NCBI GenBank assembly: GCA_963782885.1
Contig: CAWALL010000040.1
Span: 744,001-808,000, forward strand
Source of the DNA: DATAOG01 sp963782885
Lineage (GTDB): Bacteria; Pseudomonadota; Alphaproteobacteria; Geminicoccales; Geminicoccaceae
Length of the DNA: 64,000 bases
Reading direction: 5' to 3'
This document shows, one piece after another, positions 25,949 to 33,630 of this stretch (positions are counted from its first letter, which is position 1; the number at the start of each line of letters is the position of its first letter). Made by a program: the position numbers and the translations under genes. The notes beneath the pieces are model-generated. The model worked only from the letters and a program-made list of their open reading frames with translations, had not been told where the DNA came from and did no database searches.

Positions 25949-27010
25949 TCAGGCGGCTCTGGCGGTTTTGCGTCGGGTCGCCTCCTCCAGTGGTTTGGCG
26001 GGTTTGGCCAGGCCGTCCTTGAAGGCTTGGGCGGGCGTGCGGCCGTTCATGCCGCGGCCCTGGTGGGGCCGCTGGTGATTGTAGACGACCAGGTAGTCGT
26101 CGAGCACGCGTTGCATCTCCTCGATGGTCTCGAACCAGGTGCGCCGGCCCTCGACCCGGAAGTGCTCGTCGAGCAGCGTGCGGTGCAGACGCTCGACGAT
26201 GCCATTCGACTGCGGCCGCTTCACCTTGGTGGTGCGGTGCGCGATCTCCTCAAGCTGGAGGAACAGCTCGTAGGGGTGGCGGTCGGGCCGGCCACAGAAC
26301 TCGCGGCCGTTGTCGGACAGCACCACCTCGACTTTGGCGCCGGCGTCCTCGAAGGTCGGCAGGACGTCGCCGTTCATCAGCTGGACGGCGGTGATCGGCA
26401 GCTTGCTGGGGTAGAGCCGAGCCCAGGCGTAGCGGGCGTGGCAGTCGATCGCGGTCTGCAGGTAGATCTTGCCCACGCCCTTGAGCGTGCCGACGAAGAA
26501 GGTGTCGACGGCGACCAGGGCGCCGGTGTGCGGCGCCTCGATGTGGCGCTCGCGGAACTCGGGCGAGAACCGCTCCAAGAGGCGGACCTGCTCGTCGCTG
26601 AGCGCGAGCTTGCGCTCGGCGGTGGCTTGCTCCAGACGCAGCAGGCGTTCGTGCTTGGTCAAGAGGCCGTGGCGCTGCCACACACCGCGCACCCCGCCGG
26701 CGGACACCTGGAGACCTCGCAGCCGCAGCTCCTGCTCGACCCGCAGCGCGCCGTGGCAGGGATGCGCGAGCGCATGGTCGAGGATCGCCGCCTCGATCTC
26801 GGCCGCGACCCGGTTCGGGTGCGGGCCGCGGGCGCCAGGCAGCCGGTCGAGCAGGCCCTCGGCGCCATAGGTCTGGAAGTTGCGGCGGATCTCGTAGAAC
26901 TGCTGGCGCGAGTAGCCCATCACCTTGCAGGCCCGGCTGACGTTCTCCAGCTCGGTGGCCAATTGCAGCAGCGACAGCTTGCGCCGTGCTACCTTGTCCT
27001 TCGTGGTCAT
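25949..27010 (-). CDS. IS481 family transposase
   Basis: A 353-residue DDE transposase. The N-terminal helix-turn-helix region has LQLATELENVSRACKVMGYS, then a second HTH (AILDHALAHPCHGALRVEQE). The rve integrase core shows the first Asp in TGALVAVDTFFVGTLKGVGK, the second in VVLSDNGREFCGRPD, and the Glu in RPQSNGIVERLHRTLLDEHF; the C-terminus HQRPHQGRGMNGRTPAQAF is typical of IS481. The ATG at 27008-27010 follows AGGAGCAAGAC; an open frame extends further upstream but is unrelated. Intact and possibly active. Confidence 0.93.
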   Translation of the reverse strand: MTTKDKVARRKLSLLQLATELENVSRACKVMGYSRQQFYEIRRNFQTYGAEGLLDRLPGARGPHPNRVAAEIEAAILDHALAHPCHGALRVEQELRLRGLQVSAGGVRGVWQRHGLLTKHERLLRLEQATAERKLALSDEQVRLLERFSPEFRERHIEAPHTGALVAVDTFFVGTLKGVGKIYLQTAIDCHARYAWARLYPSKLPITAVQLMNGDVLPTFEDAGAKVEVVLSDNGREFCGRPDRHPYELFLQLEEIAHRTTKVKRPQSNGIVERLHRTLLDEHFRVEGRRTWFETIEEMQRVLDDYLVVYNHQRPHQGRGMNGRTPAQAFKDGLAKPAKPLEEATRRKTARAA

Positions 27011-27074
27011 GTCTTGCTCCTGATGGTTCGGATGGTTCGGCAAACTCATCCTAAGCCATCTCAGGAGCGGCATG

Positions 27075-27102
27075 GCCACACCCGGCCATGGCCGGGTGTG
27101 GC
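27075..27102. repeat. 28-bp perfect palindrome inside the IS481 right end
   Basis: GCCACACCCGGCCA is followed directly by its exact complement TGGCCGGGTGTGGC with no loop. It lies between the transposase start (27010) and the element tip (27115). It could act as a cruciform, a terminator-like block to read-in transcription, or a transposase site. Confidence 0.6.
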
Positions 27103-27113
27103 ACCACCTGTCA

Positions 27114-27395
27114 GGTGATTGCGATCTCAGCACACTTAGTCGGTTGCAGCGGTAGCGGTTCAGGAGGGGGAGTCGTTGAAGGTGCCTCCTCGGCCTGCTG
27201 TCTCGCCTCCTCTTCGACCCGCCGTCTCGCCTCCTCGGCCCGCCGGCGGACTTCCTGAACTGAGCGCTTAATCGCGCCGACGACGTCAAGGAACGCCTCG
27301 TCGTCGTCCGGCCAGGACTTGATCGGCCTAGCATCCTTTGGTACGGCCTGCATACTGGCAAGTTGTGTACTCCTCCAGTCGCAATGCCGAAGGAT
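27114..27395 (-). pseudogene. Middle fragment of the disrupted TIR gene
   Basis: Ninety-four codons that continue the TIR domain in frame after removal of the IS1595 element (reading ILRHCDWRSTQLASMQAVPK, then KSWPDDDEAFLDVVGAI, the usual end of a TIR_2 domain). A charged coiled coil follows (VRRRAEEARRRVEEEARQQA), built from near-repeats in the DNA, then a Pro-rich linker. It stops at the IS481 tip, which supplies TGA. Confidence 0.75.
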
Positions 27396-27403
27396 TACCG
27401 GGA
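27396..27403. repeat. IS1595 target duplication, left copy
   Basis: TACCGGGA, identical to 28401-28408. Eight bases is the duplication length usual for IS1595. Confidence 0.88.
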
Positions 27404-28400
27404 ATGGCTTATCCCTTTAAGTCTGGTGGATCAACATGTGGTAGGAGGCATGGTCGCGCTGGGCGGCGAGGCCGAGGAGCGAGGCGAACGCGGCCTGGGG
27501 CGTGCGCCTTCGGTTGAACCGGAACACGAACTCGTCGAGATAGCGTTGCAGATGGGGTGCCCGCAGCCCGTGGTAGACGCCGAGCGCCCAGCGTTTGGCG
27601 TTGGCGAACACCCGGTGGATCCAGGGCAGCAGCACATGCGCCGCCATCGGCCCGACCACCTTAGGATCGTGCTTGACCGCCTTGAGGCGCGCGTAGCCCG
27701 ACCAGCCGTCGCTGACCACCGTGCTGCCGGCGACCACGTTGCCACCGACGAAGCCGCCGAGGGTCGCGGCCGAATAATCCCGGATCACCGCAAGGCGGTC
27801 CCGGCCCGGGCCCCTGCCATGGATCTCGACCGCGCCGGCGATCAAGAGCTTGCCCTGCTCCGAGCGGCCGGACTGGGGCGTGATCGGGTCGTCCTTGGTG
27901 CGCAAGGGGATGCTGGTCTCGTCGACCTCGACCAGGCCGCCAAGCGGCGACCGCTCCGGGTCGACCATCGCCCGGCGCAGCTTGGCGAGCAGCAGCCAGG
28001 CGGTCTTGTAGGAGCCCAAGCCGAGCTGCAGCCACAGCTGCCGCGCCGAGATGCCGTTCCTGTGGGTCGCCACCAGCCAGGCGGCGAGAAACCAGGTCTT
28101 GAGCGGCAGGTGCGAACGGTGCAGCACCGTGCCCGCGGTCGCCGAGGTCTGGCGGTGGCACCGGGCGCATTCGATCAGCACCACGCCGCGCCCCAGCTCC
28201 CAGCCGTGGTCATGGCCACAAGCGGGGCAGCGAAAGCCGTCCGGCCAGCGTTTCGCCAGCAACCAGCGGGCGCAGGCCTCGTCATCCGCAAACCGCGCCT
28301 CGAACTCACGCAACGACCGCGGAACATCACCTATCACCACGCCCTCCTACCATCGATCATACTACCCGTAGGGGCAGCCAGATGCAAAGGGATAAGCCGC
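27404..28400. mobile_element. IS1595 family insertion element, complete
   Basis: A 997-bp element with imperfect terminal inverted repeats: left end (27406 onward) reads GGCTTATCCCTTTAAGTCTG, right end complement reads GGCTTATCCCTTTGCATCTG. It is flanked by an 8-bp direct duplication TACCGGGA and carries one intact transposase gene. It interrupts the TIR gene after codon 105. Confidence 0.92.
27417..28340 (-). CDS. IS1595 family transposase
   Basis: A 307-residue transposase. The N-terminal zinc ribbon has CPACGHDHGW and CARCHRQTSATAGTVLH, followed by LPLKTWFLAAWLVATHRNGI and LGLGSYKTAWLLLAKLRRAM. The DDE-like ISXO2 domain shows GLVEVDETSIPLRTKD (first Asp), VVSDGWSGYARLKAV (second Asp) and FVFRFNRRRTPQAAFASLL at the C-terminus. 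Intact frame. A decayed relative lies at 45.5-46.4 kb. Confidence 0.93.
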   Translation of the reverse strand: MVIGDVPRSLREFEARFADDEACARWLLAKRWPDGFRCPACGHDHGWELGRGVVLIECARCHRQTSATAGTVLHRSHLPLKTWFLAAWLVATHRNGISARQLWLQLGLGSYKTAWLLLAKLRRAMVDPERSPLGGLVEVDETSIPLRTKDDPITPQSGRSEQGKLLIAGAVEIHGRGPGRDRLAVIRDYSAATLGGFVGGNVVAGSTVVSDGWSGYARLKAVKHDPKVVGPMAAHVLLPWIHRVFANAKRWALGVYHGLRAPHLQRYLDEFVFRFNRRRTPQAAFASLLGLAAQRDHASYHMLIHQT

Positions 28401-28408
28401 TACCGGGA
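28401..28408. repeat. IS1595 target duplication, right copy
   Basis: TACCGGGA, identical to 27396-27403; it encodes part of codons 103-105 of the TIR gene. Confidence 0.88.
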
Positions 28409-28715
28409 TAACCCGCGCCTCGCCGCGTTCGTGGCGTGCTAGCGCCTTCGTCATCTCCTCGCCCCAGCAATATTCGGAAGCGATAAAATCGGCGCTGACC
28501 AGGAGCAGCACGATATCAGCCGACATGAGGTGCTGGTCGATCTGGCCTTTCCAGTCGTCGCCGGCCCCGATCGTCCGATCGTGCCACTCCGCGATCAGCC
28601 CGCCGCGTCGCAACGCCGCCAAGTGCGTCTCGAGCTTGAGCCTGAGGTCCTCGTCCTTGTGCGAGTACGAGTAGAATAGACTGATCGGTTTGGCTTGATC
28701 GTTCTGGCCGGCCAT
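28401..28715 (-). pseudogene. N-terminal fragment of a TIR-domain protein, disrupted by IS1595
   Basis: The first 105 codons of a TIR_2-type domain. FYSYSHKDEDLRLKLETHL is the box-1 region, GLIAEWHDRTIGAGDDWKGQ the BB-loop region, and ASEYCWGEEMTKAL contains the Glu (residue 86 or 87) aligned with the NADase glutamate of bacterial TIRs. The frame breaks at ARVIPV where the IS1595 element begins. Removing the element and one target copy gives VIPVILRHCDW, a normal TIR continuation. Start is the ATG at 28713-28715, divergent from the cytochrome b561 gene. Bacterial TIR proteins often serve in antiphage defence; here the gene is inactive as sequenced. Confidence 0.88.
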
Positions 28716-28877
28716 CGGCGGCTCTGCCTCGCTCTTGCGCTGGCCGGTAGTAAAGCGACAACGAGGGCCGGCGGGCAAGCCCTTCGAGTTGAGCGGCCGA
28801 CCCGGACGCGCACGGGAGATCCGGCTGGAAACCGGGCTGGCGAGCCTGTACTCATGGGTAAAAGTGAGGAAAAGAGG

Positions 28878-29489
28878 ATGCGGGGGAATACGGCGGAGCG
28901 GTGGGGGAGTGTGCAGATCGGGCTGCACTGGACGATCGCGGCGCTGGTGCTGCTGGTCCAGGTGCCGGCCGGGATCACCATGGTCTGGCACGGGCCGGGC
29001 CTGGTGCAGAACGTCTGCTACGACATCCACAAGACGAACGGCATCGTCATCTTCCTGCTCGCGATTGTGCGGCTCGGCTGGCGCTGGTCGTATCCGGTGC
29101 CGCTGCTGCCGGCGGACCTGCCGGGCTGGCAGCGAAAGCTCGCGCACGGCACGCACGCGCTCCTCTACATCGTGCTGTTCCTGATGCCGATCACCGGGTT
29201 CCTGTACACGGCGATGGGCGGATTTCCGGTGCCGTTCTTCATGCTCTACGACCTCGCCCAGTGGGTGCCGGTCAACAAGCCGTTGGCCGAGGGGTTCAAA
29301 TGGGCGCACCTCAGCCTGCAGTTCGTGCTCTATCTCACGGTGATCCTGCACGTCCTGGGCGCGCTGCAGCATCACTATGTCCGCAAGGACGGCATCCTGC
29401 GCCGGATGCTGTCCTCGGAGGCGCCGCTGCCCGAGCTGCAGCATCGGTTGGGCCCTGAGCGGGAGCCGCTTCGGCGAGACCGCGCATGA
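28878..29489 (+). CDS. Cytochrome b561 family protein
   Basis: Four-helix inner-membrane di-heme b cytochrome, probably moving electrons between quinol and a periplasmic acceptor; 203 residues. Helices with heme His: VQIGLHWTIAALVLLVQVPA, NVCYDIHKTNGIVIFLLAIV, KLAHGTHALLYIVLFLMPIT and LSLQFVLYLTVILHVLGALQHHYV. The ATG at 28878 was chosen because AGGAAAAGAGG lies just before it and it fits the usual N-terminus; an ATG eight codons upstream is possible. The 308-bp gap downstream (29490-29797) holds no gene I can support. Confidence 0.9.
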   Translation: MRGNTAERWGSVQIGLHWTIAALVLLVQVPAGITMVWHGPGLVQNVCYDIHKTNGIVIFLLAIVRLGWRWSYPVPLLPADLPGWQRKLAHGTHALLYIVLFLMPITGFLYTAMGGFPVPFFMLYDLAQWVPVNKPLAEGFKWAHLSLQFVLYLTVILHVLGALQHHYVRKDGILRRMLSSEAPLPELQHRLGPEREPLRRDRA

Positions 29490-29797
29490 CCATGAAAAGA
29501 TCACTGCGGTACCCAAAGCTGAGGGTTTGCCTGGGTTTTGGGTTCGTTTGGCAGAATCGGCCGGCGGCGCTGCCGGCGAGGGGCAGCGGGCGTTGCCCGG
29601 CTAGTGACTGGTGGCACGTCTTTAGGAAAAAATGCAAGGAAGTCGAGACGCGCGCCGCTCGATCGCCCTCTCTTGCCGGTGGTCGCCACGGCCATGCCGG
29701 CGATCGGGCAGCCTCCGTCTGCGCCCGAGCATGAGATCCTGGACAAGCTCCCGGGCGGGCGGTTGTATGGCCGCCGGGCAGAACCGGGAGAGGCATC

Positions 29798-31429
29798 ATG
29801 AAGGCGGGCGAGGCGATCGCGGAGATTCTCCGGCGCGAGGGCGTGGAGGTCATCTTCGGCTATCCGGTCAACCACGTGCTCGAGTTCGCGGCGCGCGCCG
29901 GCATCCGGCCGATCATCGTGCGCCAGGAGCGGGTCGGGCTGCACATGGCGGATGCCATGTCCAGGCTCACGAGCGGCAAAAAAATCGGCGTGTTCGCGAT
30001 GCAGCACGGGCCGGGCGCCGAGAACGCGTTCGGCGGCATCGCCCAGGCCTACGGCGAGGCGGTGCCGCTCCTGGTCCTGCCGATGGGTTATCCCCGGTCG
30101 ATCGCCTATGTGGAGCCGAACTTCAATTCGGTCGTGAACATGCGGGGCGTCACCAAATCGGCCGAGCCGATCGTCGTGACCTCGGAGTTGCCGAGCGTGT
30201 TCCGGCGCGCGTTCACGCGGCTGAAGACCGGGCGCGGCGGGCCGGTGCTGGTCGAGATCCCGCGTGAGGTGTTCGAGGAGGAGGTGGCCGAGCCGCTCGC
30301 CTACAAGCCCGCGACCATGCCGCGGATCGGGCCCGACCCGGAGGCGGTGCGGGCGGTCGCGAAGCGCCTCGTCCAGGCGAAGCGGCCGGTGATCTACGCC
30401 GGCCAGGGGGTGCACTACGCCCGCGCCTGGGCGGAGCTCAAGCGGCTTGCCGAGCTGCTCGCGGCGCCGGTCACCACGAGCCTCGGCGGCAAGAGCGCGT
30501 TCCCCGAGCACCACAAGCTCGCGCTCGGCTCCGGCGGCAATGCGATCCCGGCGCCGGTCGATCACTTCCTCAAGAATGCGGACCTGATCTTCGGCATCGG
30601 CTGCAGCTTCACCAAGACCAACTTCGGGGTCGACATGCCGGCCGGCAAGGCGATCGTGCACGCCACCCTCGATCCAATGGACCTGAACAAGGACGTCGCG
30701 TGCGAGCTGGCGCTGATCGGCGATGCCAAGCTGGTTCTCGAAGCGCTGCTCGCGGAGATTCAGCCGCAGATCGGCAGCCCGAGAGATCCGTCGGCAGTCG
30801 TGGACGAGATCAAGGCGGTGCGGGAACCCTGGCTCGCGGAGTGGCGGCCGAAGCTCACCTCGGACGAGGTGCCGCTCAACCCCTACCGGGTGCTGGCCGA
30901 GCTCGCGCGCACCGTGGACCCGGACGACACTATCATCACCCACGATGCCGGCAGCCCGCGCGACCAGATTTCCCCGTTCTGGGTCTCGACCGTGCCGCTC
31001 AGCTACATCGGCTGGGGCAAGACCACGCAGCTCGGCTACGGCCTCGGCCTCGCCATGGGGGCGAAGCTCGTGCACCCGGACAAGCTCTGCATCAACGTCT
31101 GGGGCGATGCCGCGATCGGCTTCACCGGCATGGACTTCGAGACCGCGGTCCGCGAGCGGATCCCGATCCTCTCGATCCTGCTCAACAACTTCTCGATGGC
31201 GATCGAGCTCAAGGTGATGCCGGTCTCGACCGAGCGCTACCGCTCGACCGACATCTCGGGCGACTACGCGGCGATGGCGCGCGCCTTCGGCGGCTACGGC
31301 GAGCGGGTCACCGAGCCCGCCGAGATCGTGCCGGCGATCAAGCGCGGCATCGCCGCGACCGAGGCCGGCCAGCCGGCGCTCCTCGAGTTCATCACCGCCA
31401 AGGAGGTCGCGGTCTCCAAGTTCAAGTAG
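29798..31429 (+). CDS. Thiamine pyrophosphate-requiring enzyme (acetolactate synthase-like)
   Basis: A 543-residue member of the TPP-dependent decarboxylase/ligase family. The PYR domain has EILRREGVEVIFGYPVNHVL and the activating Glu in IIVRQERVGLHMADAM. The central domain spans about 190-330 (RPVIYAGQGVHYARAWAELK), and the PP domain has the Mg/TPP motif GDAAIGFTGMDFETAV...ILLNN, with GDA in place of the commoner GDG. It lacks a neighbouring ilvN small subunit and is shorter than IlvB, so the substrate is unknown; related genes are annotated as benzoylformate-decarboxylase-like or glyoxylate carboligase-like. It stands alone between the TIR/b561 region and the phospholipase gene. Confidence 0.85.
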   Translation: MKAGEAIAEILRREGVEVIFGYPVNHVLEFAARAGIRPIIVRQERVGLHMADAMSRLTSGKKIGVFAMQHGPGAENAFGGIAQAYGEAVPLLVLPMGYPRSIAYVEPNFNSVVNMRGVTKSAEPIVVTSELPSVFRRAFTRLKTGRGGPVLVEIPREVFEEEVAEPLAYKPATMPRIGPDPEAVRAVAKRLVQAKRPVIYAGQGVHYARAWAELKRLAELLAAPVTTSLGGKSAFPEHHKLALGSGGNAIPAPVDHFLKNADLIFGIGCSFTKTNFGVDMPAGKAIVHATLDPMDLNKDVACELALIGDAKLVLEALLAEIQPQIGSPRDPSAVVDEIKAVREPWLAEWRPKLTSDEVPLNPYRVLAELARTVDPDDTIITHDAGSPRDQISPFWVSTVPLSYIGWGKTTQLGYGLGLAMGAKLVHPDKLCINVWGDAAIGFTGMDFETAVRERIPILSILLNNFSMAIELKVMPVSTERYRSTDISGDYAAMARAFGGYGERVTEPAEIVPAIKRGIAATEAGQPALLEFITAKEVAVSKFK

Positions 31430-31537
31430 GGGCGATCGCGGGACCGGATATCTTTGCGGACCACGCGCCATTTCGAGGAGCAGAAGCTGCGCGGGCAACC
31501 CTGCCGAGCCATCGGCTGACGATGGCGACTCCTGCCG

Positions 31538-31979
31538 TCAGTCCAGCGGCGTCAGGGTGATGGTCGCGGTGCCCGCGTTGTTGAGGTAGTACGTGTCCCA
31601 ACGGGCGCCGCTGCCGTCGATCGCGTCGTTGACGTACAGGTAGAGATGCCCGCCATGCGGCGGCACGAAGACGAAATGCTGCCGGTTGATCGGAAAGACC
31701 TTGCCCGAGTCACGGCCGATCTCGCCGACCAGCACGAACCACGGCAAGGCGAGGTGGCGGCGCGCAGGAATCGCGAGCACGAAGCCGGGCCGAAAACGCG
31801 CCAAGCCCGCGAGCCCCCCGATGCCCGCCGGATGGCCGTCGTCGTTCCAGCCCTGCGCCTTGACGTCGACCCGGTAGCGCCGGTCCGCCAGCAGCTCCAT
31901 GCCGGCATCGACGCACGGCTTGATCGTCTGGAAGGGGATCGTAACGGGCTGGTTCCGGCCCGCAGGGACGGACGGCTGG
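31538..31979 (-). pseudogene. C-terminal fragment of the disrupted DUF2235/Tle1-like gene
   Basis: 146 codons plus stop, beta-rich (YRVDVKAQGWNDDGHPAGIG, FVLVGEIGRDSGKVFPINRQ, GGHLYLYVNDAI). It is in exact frame with the large 5' part at 33627-35458: after excision of the IS1380 element and one CTAG copy the join reads SLPSQPSVPAGRNQPVTIPF. The domain resembles a lectin-like or carbohydrate-binding tail but I do not recognise a named family. Confidence 0.8.
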
Positions 31980-31983
31980 CTAG
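31980..31983. repeat. IS1380 target duplication, left copy
   Basis: CTAG, matching 33627-33630; a 4-bp duplication is usual for IS1380. Confidence 0.75.
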
Positions 31984-33626
31984 CCCGGATTTCTCAAACC
32001 AGAGCGTGCATCGGGGCTCTGGATCGGCGATAACTCTTCTGTGACAAAGGCTTAACGCGACGCAGAGGAGCTCCCCGATGCCGACAGAGTGTAACCGCGA
32101 CCTGTTCGGATTTGAAGCCGTCGAAGGACGCCAGGTGGTGGCCTCGTTCGACGGCGGGCAGGTGACCTCGGACGCCGGGGCGCTGCTGCTCGGGGCCGTG
32201 AACCGGGCGATCGGTCTGATGGGGCGTCTGGCCCGCTGTTTCGCCGACGGACGCATGCAGGAACTGGTCGAGCACGGTGTCGAGACCATGCTGATGCAGC
32301 GCATCTGCGGCATCGCGCTGGGCTACGAGGACCTGGTCGACCACGACGAGCTGCGCCATGATCCGGTGCTGGCGACCCTGGCCGGCAAGCTCGAGGCGCG
32401 GCGCAAGGACTGCGCGCCGCTGGCCGGCAAGAGCACCTTGAACCGGTTCGAGCATGCGCCGGCCGCGGCGCTCGACCGCTATCACAGGATCGGCCACGAC
32501 CCGCGGGCGATCGAACAGCTGTTCGTCGCTCTGTTCCTGGAGGCGCATGCGAGGCCGCCCGAGCGGATCATCCTCGATCTCGATGCCACGGACGACCCGC
32601 TCCACGGCCACCAGGAAGGGCGCTTCTTCCATGGCTACTACGACTGCCACTGCTATCTGCCGCTGTACGTCTTCTGCGGCCGCCACCTGCTGGCCGCCAA
32701 GCTCAGGCGCTCGAACATCGACGCGTCGGCCGGAGCCAAGGACGAGATCACACGCATCGTCGCCCAGATTCGTGAGAGCTGGCCTAGGGTCGAGATCCTG
32801 CTGCGGGCGGACTCTGGCTTCGCCCGCGACGAGTTGATGAGCTGGTGTGAAGACAACGGCGTCGACTACGTCTTCGGCCTCGCCCGCAACCCTCGCCTGC
32901 TGGCCGAGATCGACGGAGCCCTCGCGGCCGCCGAGGCCGAGCATGCCGCAACCGGCCAGCCGGCTCGGCAATTCGACGACTTCACCTATGCCACCCGGGA
33001 CAGCTGGAGCTGCGAACGGCGGGTCGTGGCCAAGGCCGAGCATCTGGCCAAGGGCTCCAACCCGCGCTTCGTGGTCACCTCGCTGCCGCCGTCGGTGATC
33101 GACGGCCAAAGCCTCTACGAGCAGATCTACTGTGCCCGCGGCGAGATGGAAAACCGGATCAAGGAGCAGCAGCTTGATCTGTTCGCCGATCGTACGTCAG
33201 CAGCGACGATACGGGCCAATCAGCTCAGGCTTTGGTTCGCCTCGTTCGCCTACGTGCTGCTGGAGGCGCTGCGCCGAATTGGCCTCCGCCATAGCCAGTT
33301 CGCCAACGCCACCTGCGGCACGATCCGCCTGAAGCTCTTGAAGATCGGCGCCCTGGTCCGGGTCAGCGTGCGTCGGATCAAGGTCGCCATGGCCTCGGCT
33401 TGCCCCTACCAGGACGAGTACCGCCTCGCCTACCTGTACGTGAAGCGCGCCGCCTTCTGAACGTTCTTGCATGCCTGATAGGCGCCCCACCCGCGGGGCG
33501 TTCGCTTGCGTTCGTCCGAGAATTCGCTGTCAGGCGACCTCCACGGACGCTCACCTCAACCCGAGCCAACTTCTGCGCCGACCCCGCCACCAATCAACCC
33601 GTGCTATGGGGTTTGAGAAATCCGGA
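31984..33626. mobile_element. IS1380 family insertion element, complete
   Basis: A 1643-bp element with terminal inverted repeats: left CCCGGATTTCTCAAACC, right complement TCCGGATTTCTCAAACC, the IS1380 signature. It is flanked by CTAG on both sides and carries one intact transposase gene. The transposase points opposite to the phospholipase gene it interrupts. Confidence 0.93.
32078..33460 (+). CDS. IS1380 family transposase
   Basis: A 460-residue transposase. It contains ASFDGGQVTSDAGALLLGAV (N-terminal signature), IILDLDATDDPLHGHQEGRF with the first Asp pair, YDCHCYLPLYVFCGRHLLAA, ILLRADSGFARDELMSWCED with the second Asp, and YCARGEMENRIKEQQLDLFADRTSA with the catalytic Glu, all characteristic of the DDE_Tnp_1 IS1380 group. 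Intact frame, so possibly mobile. Confidence 0.95.
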   Translation: MPTECNRDLFGFEAVEGRQVVASFDGGQVTSDAGALLLGAVNRAIGLMGRLARCFADGRMQELVEHGVETMLMQRICGIALGYEDLVDHDELRHDPVLATLAGKLEARRKDCAPLAGKSTLNRFEHAPAAALDRYHRIGHDPRAIEQLFVALFLEAHARPPERIILDLDATDDPLHGHQEGRFFHGYYDCHCYLPLYVFCGRHLLAAKLRRSNIDASAGAKDEITRIVAQIRESWPRVEILLRADSGFARDELMSWCEDNGVDYVFGLARNPRLLAEIDGALAAAEAEHAATGQPARQFDDFTYATRDSWSCERRVVAKAEHLAKGSNPRFVVTSLPPSVIDGQSLYEQIYCARGEMENRIKEQQLDLFADRTSAATIRANQLRLWFASFAYVLLEALRRIGLRHSQFANATCGTIRLKLLKIGALVRVSVRRIKVAMASACPYQDEYRLAYLYVKRAAF

Positions 33627-33630
33627 CTAG
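33627..33630. repeat. IS1380 target duplication, right copy
   Basis: CTAG, matching 31980-31983, inside the codons for Pro-Ser of the phospholipase gene. Confidence 0.75.

Larger units (their letters stand above)
25923..27115. mobile_element. IS481 family insertion element
   Basis: Bounded by CCTGACAG (25923-25930) and its complement CTGTCAGG (27108-27115), with an intact transposase between. The inverted repeats degenerate beyond 8 bp. A target duplication is not certain; GGTAAT (25915-25920) and GGTGAT (27114-27119) differ by one base and could be a decayed 6-bp duplication. The right tip supplies the stop codon (TGA, 27111-27113) that ends the adjoining TIR fragment. Confidence 0.7.

Noticed and set aside
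25846..27361. A longer IS481 transposase starting near 27361
   Set aside because: The extra upstream residues are a shifted reading of the TIR middle fragment; the natural start with ribosome-binding site is at 27010.
29490..29797. Possible dispersed intergenic repeat between the b561 and TPP-enzyme genes
   Set aside because: The stretch has a recurrent look (GGTTTGCCTGGGTTTTGGG), but no second copy exists in this window, so a repeat cannot be supported.
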